Of a stretch of DNA of 64,000 bases, positions 17,303-26,498 are shown piece after piece. The notes under the pieces were generated by a model. That model was not told where the DNA came from. It searched no databases and worked only from the letters and a program-made list of their open reading frames with translations. Origin of the DNA: an uncultured Oscillospiraceae bacterium (GTDB lineage Bacteria; Bacillota; Clostridia; Oscillospirales; Ruminococcaceae); contig CAKSEC010000009.1 of assembly GCA_934446355.1 (NCBI GenBank), forward strand, positions 1 through 64,000. The letters run 5' to 3'. Made by a program: the position numbers and the translations under genes. Each line of letters begins with the position of its first letter. Position 1 is the first letter of the stretch.

Positions 17303-18229
17303 TCAGCCCTCGGTGGGAACGGGAACGCTGTCCATCACCTGCCGCAGCACCTCGTCCGCAGCCGCCGTGCTGCCGCCCGCTGAATAGCCCCTGCAGATGA
17401 GCCTGTGCTTTATCACATACGGCGCAGCCTCGATAACGTCCTGCGGCATTGCATAGTCCCTGCCGGAAAGCGCCGCAAGTGCGCACGCCATCTTCCTCAG
17501 GGCGACCGCCCCTCTTGTGGAAAGCCCCAGCTTTACGCTGCCGTGGCGGCGTGTTGCGGCGGCGATATCCTGAATATACCCGCAGACCGCTTCGCCCGCT
17601 CTGATATTGCTTACCTCACGCTGAGCCGAAACGACCTCGGAAGAGCTGCACACTGCGGATATCTCCTGCGCCGCTGCGCCGCCGATAACGGAGATCTCCT
17701 CTGTGCGGTCGGGGTAGCCAAGCGCAAGCCTTATCATGAATCTGTCAAGCTGGGCTTCGGGCAGCGGGTAGGTACCCTGTATCTCGACGGGGTTCTGCGT
17801 TGCGATAACGAAAAACGGCTGGTCTATCGGGTAGGTGTCGCCGTCTATCGTCGCCTGCTTCTCCTCCATACATTCAAGCAGCGCTGACTGCGTTCGGGGA
17901 GTGGCGCGGTTTATCTCGTCCGCAAGCAGGATATTCGTGAACACTGCGCCCTTTCTGAGCTGAAATTCCTGCTGCTTCATATTAAAGAAGTTTATGCCCG
18001 TGATGTCCGACGGCAGCAGGTCGGGCGTAAACTGTATCCTGCGGAAATCCGCGTCTACCGACTTTGCAAGCGTGCGTGCCAGCAGGGTCTTTCCCGTTCC
18101 GGGCACGTCCTCAAGCAGCACGTGTCCTCCCGCAAGCATTGCGGCGGTGATGAGCCGCAGTTCGCGGCGTTTTCCCTTTACGCACAAAGAAATGTTGTCG
18201 ATAAGCCTGTCTGAGAGTTCCTGAATCAT
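17303..18229 (-). CDS. MoxR-family AAA+ ATPase
   Basis: A 308-residue ATPase with Walker A LEDVPGTGKTLLA (about residues 35-47), Walker B ILLADEINRATPRTQSALLE, sensor 1 FVIATQNPVEIQGTYPLPEAQLDRF, and a C-terminal lid helical bundle. MoxR proteins act as chaperone-like ATPases that assemble or activate partner complexes, here most likely the DUF58 and DUF4129 products encoded next. The start overlaps the stop of the upstream MATE gene by four bases. Confidence 0.93.
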   Translation of the reverse strand: MIQELSDRLIDNISLCVKGKRRELRLITAAMLAGGHVLLEDVPGTGKTLLARTLAKSVDADFRRIQFTPDLLPSDITGINFFNMKQQEFQLRKGAVFTNILLADEINRATPRTQSALLECMEEKQATIDGDTYPIDQPFFVIATQNPVEIQGTYPLPEAQLDRFMIRLALGYPDRTEEISVIGGAAAQEISAVCSSSEVVSAQREVSNIRAGEAVCGYIQDIAAATRRHGSVKLGLSTRGAVALRKMACALAALSGRDYAMPQDVIEAAPYVIKHRLICRGYSAGGSTAAADEVLRQVMDSVPVPTEG

Positions 18230-19599
18230 TTACTGCTCCTTTCAGCATTTCCGGCAGACTGTGCCGCAGTATCCTCCTTAGGCAGCCTGCGAAGTGTGAC
18301 GAGTGCTATTATCCCGACTATCACTGCGCATACAGTCCAGATTATGGGTTCTGATATTATTACACCGAAATAATCAAGCCACGGTATCATGAATACTACC
18401 GTGCATATCTTCCAGATAAGCTCGATACAGCTTGCGCCGATAGGAACTGCGCTTTGTCCGAGTCCCTGAAGAGTGCTTCTCAGCAGCAGAAGCACGGTCA
18501 GGAAGAAGTAAAACGGCACGTTCACCCTTAGATAGAGCACAGCGGTTTCCGCAACGTAGGGTTCGCAGTCCGGCAGAATAAAGCCGACCATCAGCCCGCC
18601 CGCCGTGTATATCAGCAGCACGTTCAGCGCAGAGCAGATAAAGCCCAGCGCAAGCGCGCAGCCTACGCCTTTTCCGATACGTGAATATTTGCCTGCGCCA
18701 CGGTTCTGGCTCGTGTAGGTCACAAGAGTTGCGCTAAGCGCAGAGAACGGCATTATCGTGAAGCCGAACAGCTTTCTCGCTGCGGTATGTGCGGCTATTA
18801 TATCCTCGCCGAAGCCGTTGATACCGTTCTGCAGCACTATCGAACCAATGTCCACGATGGAATACATCAGCGCCATTCCAAGACCTGCGCTCAGCAGTTC
18901 CTTTGTGGAAGCAGCCGTGAACCTGAAATCAGACGGCTTCACCATCAGGAAAGGCCGCTTCTTTATAAGGTAAACAAGGCAGACCACAGCGGAAACCAGC
19001 TGCGCAATGACCGTGGCGAGCGCCGCTCCGGCTACGCCCATATCCATCACGCAGACCATCAGCAGGTCAAGCCCGATATTCAGCACGGTCGAGATAACAA
19101 GTATGACCAGCGGGATAACGCTGTCGCCGACCGCCCTCAGTATCGAGGATTCAAGGTTATAGAACAGCGTTGCGGCAAGCCCGAAATCCACGATAAGCAG
19201 GTAGGTGCGTGCCTCTGCGATTATTCCGTCCGGAGTATCGAGCGCATGGAGCAGCGGGTCAACGAATATTGCGATTCCGGCGATTATCAGCACCGCAGCC
19301 GCACCGGAAAACGTGATGGTCCGTGCGATAGTGCGGCGCATTTCCTCGTGGTCGCCTGCGCCGAAGCTTTTGGCGACGAGTATGGAAAAGCCGGTCACAA
19401 GTCCGTTTATTATGTTGAACATCAGCGACACCACCGCAGAAGTCGAGCCGACAGCCGCAAGCGAGTTTTCGCCAAGCTGTCTGCCGATTATCACGGTGTC
19501 CGTCAATGTATAAGCCTGCTGGAATGCAAGTCCCAGAAGCACAGGCAGTGCAAAGCCGATGATAAGCTTCATCGGTTTTCCGTTAGTTAGCTCTTTCAT
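18226..19599 (-). CDS. MATE-family efflux transporter
   Basis: A 457-residue integral membrane protein with twelve hydrophobic segments in two homologous halves, recognised by MKLIIGFALPVLLGLAFQQAYTL near the start and the DTVIIGRQLGENSLAAVGS signature. MATE transporters export cationic drugs or metabolites using a sodium or proton gradient. The substrate cannot be read from the sequence. The gene overlaps the MoxR gene by four bases. Confidence 0.9.
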   Translation of the reverse strand: MKELTNGKPMKLIIGFALPVLLGLAFQQAYTLTDTVIIGRQLGENSLAAVGSTSAVVSLMFNIINGLVTGFSILVAKSFGAGDHEEMRRTIARTITFSGAAAVLIIAGIAIFVDPLLHALDTPDGIIAEARTYLLIVDFGLAATLFYNLESSILRAVGDSVIPLVILVISTVLNIGLDLLMVCVMDMGVAGAALATVIAQLVSAVVCLVYLIKKRPFLMVKPSDFRFTAASTKELLSAGLGMALMYSIVDIGSIVLQNGINGFGEDIIAAHTAARKLFGFTIMPFSALSATLVTYTSQNRGAGKYSRIGKGVGCALALGFICSALNVLLIYTAGGLMVGFILPDCEPYVAETAVLYLRVNVPFYFFLTVLLLLRSTLQGLGQSAVPIGASCIELIWKICTVVFMIPWLDYFGVIISEPIIWTVCAVIVGIIALVTLRRLPKEDTAAQSAGNAERSSK

Positions 19600-19625
19600 T
19601 TCTTTTGTTCTCTCTTTGCTCTATT

Positions 19626-20480
19626 TTATATGTATCCTATAAGCTGGAAGCCCATTATTCCCGCTATGCAGACTATACCGCCGATAATGTTCAGGCGTGT
19701 GCATTCCTCACGGCGTATCACTCCGATGAAGAACAGCACGACAAGTATCATGGGCTGTATGAACGAGTAATTCGCCATGCTCTGCACCGCAACGATATTT
19801 TCGAGCACAAGCCCGATGACGTTGGGTATCTTCGTCAGCCCGACAAAAAGCACGCCCTTGGGCTGCTCCCTGCACAGCTTTATCGGGTGGACTACCGGCG
19901 CAAGCACCACTGAAAGCAGCACCAGCGCAAAGAACAGCGACAGCGTGGGGGATATGCTCCCCTGCGTAAACGTCACGATAAGCCCATACCCGAACTTACA
20001 CAGAAGATAGCCCAGCAATGGCAGCACTATTTTCTTGTAGTCTATCTTTTTGCCGCCGGCTTTCGCTATCATGAAAAGTCCCGCCGCAGTGACGGCAATG
20101 AAGCCGAATTTCGCTGCAGTCACCAGACCCAGTTCCGCCTTATTCAGCAGCAGGTCTGTGCCGTAGGACAGGAAAACGGTGAGCCCCAGCCATGCTTTCA
20201 GCTCAAACGCCGACATTTCCCGCAGTATAATCGCGGCAAGCTGAAACTCGAGCATTTTCGAGCAAGCCATCATCAATATTGCGAGATACGCCACAGGGCC
20301 GCCGTCAAAAAGCCTGCTGTCGAAAGGCAGATAAGCCAGCATGAACAGCGAGGTCGCCGCCGCCATAAGGAATGTCAGCGTATTGCCGTTCATTTTCAGC
20401 TTCGCCACTGAATATTTGTCGCTGAGCGAGCAGACAGTATAACACGCCACAACGATAAGCATTAAAGCCAAGTCGCTCAC
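19626..20480 (-). CDS. EamA/DMT-type membrane transporter
   Basis: A 284-residue protein with ten predicted transmembrane helices arranged as two five-helix repeats, as in the drug/metabolite transporter superfamily; the second half ends NIIGGIVCIAGIMGFQLIGYI. The substrate is unknown. It begins with GTG at 20480, overlapping the TGA of the preceding 56-residue gene (GTGA), so translation is probably coupled. It lies 26 bases before the MATE gene. Confidence 0.8.
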   Translation of the reverse strand: MSDLALMLIVVACYTVCSLSDKYSVAKLKMNGNTLTFLMAAATSLFMLAYLPFDSRLFDGGPVAYLAILMMACSKMLEFQLAAIILREMSAFELKAWLGLTVFLSYGTDLLLNKAELGLVTAAKFGFIAVTAAGLFMIAKAGGKKIDYKKIVLPLLGYLLCKFGYGLIVTFTQGSISPTLSLFFALVLLSVVLAPVVHPIKLCREQPKGVLFVGLTKIPNVIGLVLENIVAVQSMANYSFIQPMILVVLFFIGVIRREECTRLNIIGGIVCIAGIMGFQLIGYI

Positions 20481-20647
20481 TCCCCCGTTATCTCATAGCA
20501 GAGGTTTTCATAGTGCAGCCTTGTCCCTATGTCCGTCCCGTCAGGAAGCAGGAAAAGCGCAATGAAAAGCTCTCCGCCGGTATCAATGTCAGTCAGCACC
20601 GCATATTCGCCGTCTATTCGGGTGACCTCGTAGTCATGTGGTTCCAT
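20477..20647 (-). CDS. small DUF3006-like protein
   Basis: A 56-residue protein starting at ATG 20647 after a GGAGG site. YEVTRIDGEYAVLTDIDTG and LPDGTDIGTRLHY resemble the small DUF3006 beta-barrel family (R-I-E-G-x-x-A-V-L ... L-P-x-x-x-x-x-G). Function unknown. It is the first gene of a seven-gene operon with its own promoter at 20681-20709, and its stop overlaps the EamA start. Confidence 0.7.
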   Translation of the reverse strand: MEPHDYEVTRIDGEYAVLTDIDTGGELFIALFLLPDGTDIGTRLHYENLCYEITGE

Positions 20648-20680
20648 GTTCGTTCCTCCGCAGTTCGTTATTTATTTATT

Positions 20681-20709
20681 ATTCTATCACAAACAGTGCA
20701 AAAATTCAA
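20681..20709 (-). promoter_or_regulatory. promoter of the seven-gene operon ending in metH
   Basis: Minus-strand TTGAAT (20709-20704), 17-base spacer, TAGAAT (20686-20681), 34 bases before the first start codon. Confidence 0.7.
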
Positions 20710-20792
20710 GGGTAAATAATATATAAGCGTCATGCCGCAAAAGCCGCTTTCTAAAAGGAGCGCAGGTCTTTCTGCGGTATTTTAATAATCGC

Positions 20793-20821
20793 TTGACAAA
20801 TTAAAATATTTGAGATATAAT
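20793..20821 (+). promoter_or_regulatory. promoter of radC-uvrB-uvrA
   Basis: Perfect TTGACA (20793-20798) and TATAAT (20816-20821) with a 17-base AT-rich spacer. No SOS box (GAAC-N4-GTTC type) was seen nearby. Confidence 0.85.
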
Positions 20822-20874
20822 TGTGATACGGAGTCGTTCATGCGATTCAGAAAACGTGAAAGAGGATATATCAA

Positions 20875-21570
20875 ATGTCAGAAGAAAAGAACCTTCATGC
20901 CGGACACCGTCAGCGTATGCTCAAGCGCTATCTGGAGCATGGAATAGACGGCTTTGCCGAACACGAGATACTTGAAATATTCCTGTTCACTGCCTATTCA
21001 CGCAGAAACACCAACGATATAAGCCACCACCTTATCGACCGATTCGGCTCGCTTGAAGGCGTGCTGAACGCCGACTACTCAGAACTTGTGCAGGAAAAGG
21101 ACGTCGGCGTCACCGCAGCCGCCCTAATCAGCTTCATGAAAGACTTCGTCAAGCGGTACGGCAAGCAGGATATGTCTGGGATAAAGCTGTCCAGTTCGGA
21201 AAGCGTGCGTGATTTCTGCTATCAGCTGCTGAAAGACAGCGTCACCGAGCAGGCTCATGCGCTGTTCCTCGACCAGACATTCAACCTTATCGGCGAATCT
21301 CCGGTATCGCAGGGCGACCGCAAAGCGGTGGACTTCGACCTGCGCATGATAGTGACGCGTGCGATAAGGACGCAGTGCTGCAATATCGTGCTGGCGCACA
21401 GCCACCCCGGCGGAGTGCTGCTGCCGTCCTCAGCGGATATCGCCGCAACAAGGCGCGTGCATTCTTCCCTCAAAAGCATAGGTATAAATCTGATAGATCA
21501 TATCATAGTAAACGACGAGGGCAGCTATTCCATGCGTGCCGCTGGTATGCTGCCGGATTTATGGGAGTAA
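20875..21570 (+). CDS. radC: RadC-family JAB/MPN domain protein
   Basis: A 231-residue protein. Residues 1-75 form a helix-hairpin-helix-like region (GHRQRMLKRYLEHGIDGFAEHEILEI), and residues 105-228 a JAB1/MPN fold with the metal motif HSHPGG...SSADIAAT. The RadC family is widespread but, despite its name, its role in DNA repair is not established. It stands five bases upstream of uvrB, consistent with a repair-associated transcript. The JAMM spacing is conserved although the usual Ser after Pro is Gly. Confidence 0.9.
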   Translation: MSEEKNLHAGHRQRMLKRYLEHGIDGFAEHEILEIFLFTAYSRRNTNDISHHLIDRFGSLEGVLNADYSELVQEKDVGVTAAALISFMKDFVKRYGKQDMSGIKLSSSESVRDFCYQLLKDSVTEQAHALFLDQTFNLIGESPVSQGDRKAVDFDLRMIVTRAIRTQCCNIVLAHSHPGGVLLPSSADIAATRRVHSSLKSIGINLIDHIIVNDEGSYSMRAAGMLPDLWE

Positions 21571-21574
21571 TAAC

Positions 21575-23539
21575 ATGGATCATTTTGAGCTTCATTCTCA
21601 GTATTCGCCCACAGGCGACCAGCCGCAGGCCATAAAGGCGCTTTCCGAGGGTATACTTCGGGGCGATAAGGAGCAGACGCTTCTCGGCGTCACCGGTTCG
21701 GGAAAGACATTCACTATGGCGAACATCATCGCAAACGTCAACCGACCTACGCTAGTGCTCGCCCACAACAAGACCCTTGCGGCGCAGCTATGCTCGGAGT
21801 TCCGGGAGTTCTTCCCGAATAACGCCGTGGAATACTTCGTGTCATACTACGACTACTACCAGCCGGAGGCTTATATTCCCTCGACCGACGCCTATATCGA
21901 AAAGGACAGTGCGATAAACGACGAGATAGACCGCCTGCGCCACTCGGCGACAATGGCTCTTGCAGAGCGGCGGGACGTCATTATCGTTGCTTCCGTGTCA
22001 TGTATCTACTCGCTGGGCAGCCCTGAGGACTACCGCAGCAATACGCTTTCGCTGAGGCAGGGACAGGAAATAAGCCGTGAGGAGGTCATAAAGCAGCTTG
22101 TTTCCATTCAGTACGAGCGCAACGAGATGTCATTCACACGTAATAAATTCCGTGCAAAGGGCGATACTCTGGAGATATTCCCCGCAGGCGGAACGAATGA
22201 AACTGCGATACGTGTTGAGTTCTTCGGCGACGAGATAGACCGCATAAGCGAATTCAACGCACTGACCGGCGAGGTGCACTCCACGCTGCTCCATGTGATG
22301 ATATTCCCTGCTTCGCACTACATCGTCGGACAAGCACGGCTGCATTCCGCTCTTGAGGAGATAAACCGTGAGATGGAGCAGCGGGTGCAGTATTTCACCG
22401 AAAACAACAAGCTTATCGAGGCGCAGCGTATCGAGCAGCGCACACGCTACGACATGGAAATGCTCGGCGAGATAGGCACCTGCAAGGGCGTCGAGAACTA
22501 CTCGCGCATTCTTTCGGGCAGAGAGCCGGGTTCTACGCCGATAACGCTCATCGACCACTTCCCGAAGGATTTCCTGCTGTTCGTGGACGAAAGTCATGTC
22601 ACGCTGCCGCAGGTACGTGGTATGTACGGCGGCGACTTTGCACGCAAAAAGAACCTTGTCGATTACGGGTTCAGGCTTCCCTCGGCATACGACAACCGCC
22701 CGATGAATTTCGACGAGTTCTATTCAAAGGTCGGACAGGCGGTATTCGTGTCGGCAACTCCCGGCGACTTCGAGAAGGAGCATTCCACGCAGATAGTCGA
22801 GCAGGTAATACGCCCGACTGGTCTGCTCGACCCTGAGATAATCGTAAAGCCCACCGAGGGTCAGATTGAGGACCTCATTTCCGAGATAAACACACGCACC
22901 GCCAAGAAGCAGCGTGTCCTTGTCACAACGCTGACAAAGAAGATGGCGGAGGACCTGACCGACTACCTCACCAAGATGGAAATAAAGGTGCGCTATATGC
23001 ACCACGACGTTGACACGATAGAGCGCATGGAGCTTATCCGTGACCTGCGTGCAGGTGAATTTGACGTACTGGTCGGAATAAACCTGCTGCGTGAGGGTCT
23101 GGACATACCGGAAGTTTCGCTGGTTGCGATACTTGACGCCGACAAGGAAGGCTTCCTCAGAAGCGAAACGTCGCTTGTGCAGACGATAGGCAGAGCCGCA
23201 CGAAACGCCGAGGGTACCGTTATAATGTACGCAGACAGCGTGACCGAATCAATGGAGCGGTCGATAACCGAAACGCAGCGCCGCCGTGAGATACAGCAGA
23301 AATATAACGCAGAGCACGGCATTACGCCCAAAACGATAATAAAGGATATCCGTGACGTACTGGAGATAACCAAGAAGTCCGACGGCTCGTCAATGCACGG
23401 AAAGCCGACGAAGCAGCTGACCAAGCGGGAGCGTGAAGCGCTCATCGCCCGCTATACCGCAGAGATGAAAAAGGCTGCAAAGCTTCTCGACTTTGAGCAC
23501 GCCGCATTCCTCAGAGATAAGATAAAAGAACTTCAATAG
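21575..23539 (+). CDS. uvrB: excinuclease ABC subunit B
   Basis: A 654-residue UvrB, the helicase-like damage-verification subunit of nucleotide excision repair. Visible landmarks are TGDQPQAI near the N-terminus, Walker A GVTGSGKTFTMAN, the beta-hairpin SYYDYYQPEAYIP, DESHVT, helicase motifs including LREGLDIPE and QTIGRAARN, and a C-terminal UVR motif (AAKLLDFEHAAFLRDKI) that contacts UvrC. The ATG at 21575 is chosen over an upstream frame inside radC because it matches the family start MDHFELHSQYSPTGDQ. Confidence 0.97.
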   Translation: MDHFELHSQYSPTGDQPQAIKALSEGILRGDKEQTLLGVTGSGKTFTMANIIANVNRPTLVLAHNKTLAAQLCSEFREFFPNNAVEYFVSYYDYYQPEAYIPSTDAYIEKDSAINDEIDRLRHSATMALAERRDVIIVASVSCIYSLGSPEDYRSNTLSLRQGQEISREEVIKQLVSIQYERNEMSFTRNKFRAKGDTLEIFPAGGTNETAIRVEFFGDEIDRISEFNALTGEVHSTLLHVMIFPASHYIVGQARLHSALEEINREMEQRVQYFTENNKLIEAQRIEQRTRYDMEMLGEIGTCKGVENYSRILSGREPGSTPITLIDHFPKDFLLFVDESHVTLPQVRGMYGGDFARKKNLVDYGFRLPSAYDNRPMNFDEFYSKVGQAVFVSATPGDFEKEHSTQIVEQVIRPTGLLDPEIIVKPTEGQIEDLISEINTRTAKKQRVLVTTLTKKMAEDLTDYLTKMEIKVRYMHHDVDTIERMELIRDLRAGEFDVLVGINLLREGLDIPEVSLVAILDADKEGFLRSETSLVQTIGRAARNAEGTVIMYADSVTESMERSITETQRRREIQQKYNAEHGITPKTIIKDIRDVLEITKKSDGSSMHGKPTKQLTKREREALIARYTAEMKKAAKLLDFEHAAFLRDKIKELQ

Positions 23540-23573
23540 CCGACAGACACGACAGAGAAAGGAACAAAAGAAA

Positions 23574-26396
23574 GTGGCAAACGATAAAATAATCATCAGA
23601 GGCGCACGTGAGCATAATCTGAAAAATATCGACCTCACGATACCGAGGGATTCGCTGGTCGTTATGACCGGACTTTCCGGCAGCGGAAAAAGCTCCCTTG
23701 CTTTCGACACGATATTTGCGGACGGTCAGCGGCGGTATATGGAGAGCCTTTCCTCATATGCACGTATGTTCCTCGGACAGATGGAAAAGCCTGACGTGGA
23801 CAGCATCGAGGGGCTTTCCCCCGCTATATCCATCGACCAGAAAACGACATCGAAGAACCCCCGCTCCACCGTCGGCACTGTGACCGAAATATACGACTAC
23901 CTGCGACTGATGTACGCACGAACAGGTATCCCCCACTGCCCCGTCTGCGGCAGAGAGATTAAGCAGCAGACAGTCGATGAGATAGTGGACAAGGTTCTGG
24001 AACTGCCGGAGCGCACTAAGTTTCAGGTCCTTGCACCGGTAGTAAGAGGACGGAAGGGCGAACACCAGAAAGAGTTTGAAGCGGCAAGACGTTCTGGCTT
24101 TTCACGTGTCAGGGTGGACGGTATCGCATACGACCTGTCCGAAAAAATATCGCTTGAAAAGAACAAGAAGCACTCAATCGAGATAGTCGTTGACCGCCTT
24201 GTGATAAAGGACGGCATAAAATCCCGACTTACCGAGAGTATCGAAACGGCGGGCAGCCTTACCGGCGGACTGGTATATATCGACGTCATTGACGGCGAGG
24301 AACTTCACTTCTCGCAGAGTTACGCCTGCCCCGAACACGGCGTCAGCGTCGAGGAACTTGTGCCGAGAATGTTCTCGTTCAACAATCCCTACGGCGCCTG
24401 CCCGAAGTGCACCGGTCTTGGCAGCTACCGCAGGATAGACCCCGACCTCATCATGCCGAACGCCGGTCTTTCAATTCGTGACGGCGCGATAAAGGCTTCC
24501 GGCTGGAACTACGCAGAGGGCACTATAGCCGCAATGTATATCGACGCACTGGCTGAAAAGCACGGATTCACCGTCGATCAGCCCATTTCCGAGATACCCG
24601 CTGCGGCTATCGACGAGATAATGTACGGCACAAAGGGCGAAAAGCTTCTGGTGAAGCGTCCGAAGCAGCAGGGCGGCGGTCAGTTCTACGTTGATTTCGA
24701 GGGCATAGCCAACAATCTGGAACGGCGATACAACGAAACAAGCAGCCAGTATTCCCGTGACAGCATTGAGGAATTCATGAGCGAGGTAGAATGTCCCGAA
24801 TGCCATGGAGAAAGGCTGAACAAGGCAGCTCTTTCTGTTACTGTAGGCGGCAGGAACATAATGGATTTTTGCCGAATGTCGGTCACGGAGGCTCTGGAGT
24901 TCGTCAACGGGCTGCACCTCACCGAGCGTGAAGCCATGATTGCACGGCAAATACTGAAAGAGATAAAGTCACGGCTGGGCTTTTTGCAGAGCGTCGGGCT
25001 TGAATATCTCACGCTGGCACGCTCGGCGGGTACGCTTTCGGGCGGCGAGAGCCAGAGAATACGCCTTGCAACGCAGATAGGAAGTTCGCTCACGGGTGTG
25101 CTGTATATACTCGACGAGCCGTCGATAGGACTTCACCAGCGTGACAACGACAAGCTTATCGCAACGCTGCGGCGGCTGCGCGACCTCGGCAATACGCTGA
25201 TAGTCGTGGAGCACGACGAGGACACCATGCGTGCCGCCGACTGGATAGTCGATATCGGACCGGGAGCAGGCGTACACGGCGGCGAGGTCATTTACAGCGG
25301 CGAGGTCAAGGGTCTGCTGAAATGCAAAAACTCGATCACGGGTCAGTACCTCAGCGGAAAGCTTAAGATACCCGTACCGGAAACCCGCAGGCAGCCCTCC
25401 GACAGGTGGCTGAGGGTGTACGGCGCAGCGGAAAACAACCTGAAAGGTATCGACGTTGAAATACCGCTCGGCATATTCACCTGCGTGACCGGCGTTTCGG
25501 GAAGCGGCAAAAGTTCGCTTGTGAACGAGATAATCTACAAGCACCTTGTCGGAAAGCTGAACCGTGCAAGGACACGCCCCGGAAAATTCATCAGCATGAC
25601 CGGCGACGAATACCTTGACAAGGTGATAATGATAGACCAGTCGCCCATCGGCAGGACTCCGAGGAGCAATCCGGCGACCTACACCGGCGTATTCAACGAT
25701 ATCCGTGAGCTTTTCGCACAGACAAACGAAGCAAAGACAAAGGGATACAACGCAGGAAGATTCTCGTTCAACATCAAGGGCGGCCGCTGTGAAGCGTGCG
25801 AGGGCGACGGCATTATCAAGATTGAAATGCACTTCCTGCCGGACGTATTCGTGCCGTGCGAGGTCTGCAAAGGTCATCGCTACAACCGTGAAACGCTGGA
25901 AGTCAGGTACAAGGGCAGGAACATCTATGAAGTGCTCGAAATGACGGTATCCGAGGGCGTGGAGTTCTTCGCAAATATCCCCAAGATATACAACAAGCTG
26001 AAAACGCTTGAGGAAGTCGGTCTGGGCTACATCAAGATAGGTCAGAGCAGCACTACGCTTTCCGGCGGCGAAGCGCAGAGAATAAAGCTTGCGGCAGAGC
26101 TGTCCAAGCGTTCCACCGGAAAGACGATATATATTCTTGACGAGCCGACCACCGGTCTGCACACAGCGGACGTCCGCAAGCTTATCGAGATACTCCAGAA
26201 GCTGACCGACGGCGGAAATACCGTGCTTGTCATAGAGCACAATCTTGACGTGATAAAGACGGCTGACTATATCGTGGATATGGGGCCTGAGGGCGGTAAC
26301 GGCGGCGGCACTATGATAGCCTGCGGCACGCCGGAGCAGGTCGCTGACTGCGCCGAAAGCTATACGGGAAAGTATCTTCGGAATATGCTGGGTTAA
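23574..26396 (+). CDS. uvrA: excinuclease ABC subunit A
   Basis: A 940-residue UvrA, the ATPase that scans DNA for damage with UvrB. It has two ABC cassettes, each with Walker A (TGLSGSGKSSLAF and TGVSGSGKSSLV), ABC signature (TLSGGESQRIRLA and TLSGGEAQRIKLA) and Walker B (LYILDEPSIGLH and IYILDEPTTGLH). Zinc modules are visible at CPVCGREI and CEACEGDG...CEVCKGHR. The start is GTG at 23574 after an AGAAAGGA site, 34 bases downstream of uvrB. A terminator follows. Confidence 0.97.
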   Translation: MANDKIIIRGAREHNLKNIDLTIPRDSLVVMTGLSGSGKSSLAFDTIFADGQRRYMESLSSYARMFLGQMEKPDVDSIEGLSPAISIDQKTTSKNPRSTVGTVTEIYDYLRLMYARTGIPHCPVCGREIKQQTVDEIVDKVLELPERTKFQVLAPVVRGRKGEHQKEFEAARRSGFSRVRVDGIAYDLSEKISLEKNKKHSIEIVVDRLVIKDGIKSRLTESIETAGSLTGGLVYIDVIDGEELHFSQSYACPEHGVSVEELVPRMFSFNNPYGACPKCTGLGSYRRIDPDLIMPNAGLSIRDGAIKASGWNYAEGTIAAMYIDALAEKHGFTVDQPISEIPAAAIDEIMYGTKGEKLLVKRPKQQGGGQFYVDFEGIANNLERRYNETSSQYSRDSIEEFMSEVECPECHGERLNKAALSVTVGGRNIMDFCRMSVTEALEFVNGLHLTEREAMIARQILKEIKSRLGFLQSVGLEYLTLARSAGTLSGGESQRIRLATQIGSSLTGVLYILDEPSIGLHQRDNDKLIATLRRLRDLGNTLIVVEHDEDTMRAADWIVDIGPGAGVHGGEVIYSGEVKGLLKCKNSITGQYLSGKLKIPVPETRRQPSDRWLRVYGAAENNLKGIDVEIPLGIFTCVTGVSGSGKSSLVNEIIYKHLVGKLNRARTRPGKFISMTGDEYLDKVIMIDQSPIGRTPRSNPATYTGVFNDIRELFAQTNEAKTKGYNAGRFSFNIKGGRCEACEGDGIIKIEMHFLPDVFVPCEVCKGHRYNRETLEVRYKGRNIYEVLEMTVSEGVEFFANIPKIYNKLKTLEEVGLGYIKIGQSSTTLSGGEAQRIKLAAELSKRSTGKTIYILDEPTTGLHTADVRKLIEILQKLTDGGNTVLVIEHNLDVIKTADYIVDMGPEGGNGGGTMIACGTPEQVADCAESYTGKYLRNMLG

Positions 26397-26400
26397 AATG

Positions 26401-26437
26401 AATGGGCAGAAATCGTTCTGCCCATTTCTCATATTTT
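26401..26437 (+). terminator. terminator after uvrA
   Basis: An 11-base perfect stem, AATGGGCAGAA (26401-26411) with TTCTGCCCATT (26416-26426), four-base loop, then TCTCATATTTTG. Confidence 0.85.
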
Positions 26438-26438
26438 G

Positions 26439-26467
26439 TTGACTTTTCACACAGAATGGTGTACAAT
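26439..26467 (+). promoter_or_regulatory. promoter of trkA-trkH
   Basis: TTGACT (26439-26444), 17-base spacer, TACAAT (26462-26467), immediately after the uvrA terminator. Confidence 0.8.
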
Positions 26468-26498
26468 ATATGCAGAACACTCTGAGGGAGGTTTTGTT

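Noticed and set aside
18787..19590. Plus-strand open frame of 267 codons opposite the MATE gene
   Set aside because: Translation is rich in His, Arg and Gln with no hydrophobic core, typical of an antisense shadow of a membrane protein.
20722..20784. Possible terminator-like pairing (TGCCGCA / TGCGGTA) upstream of radC
   Set aside because: The stem is imperfect with a long loop and no upstream plus-strand gene that would need it.
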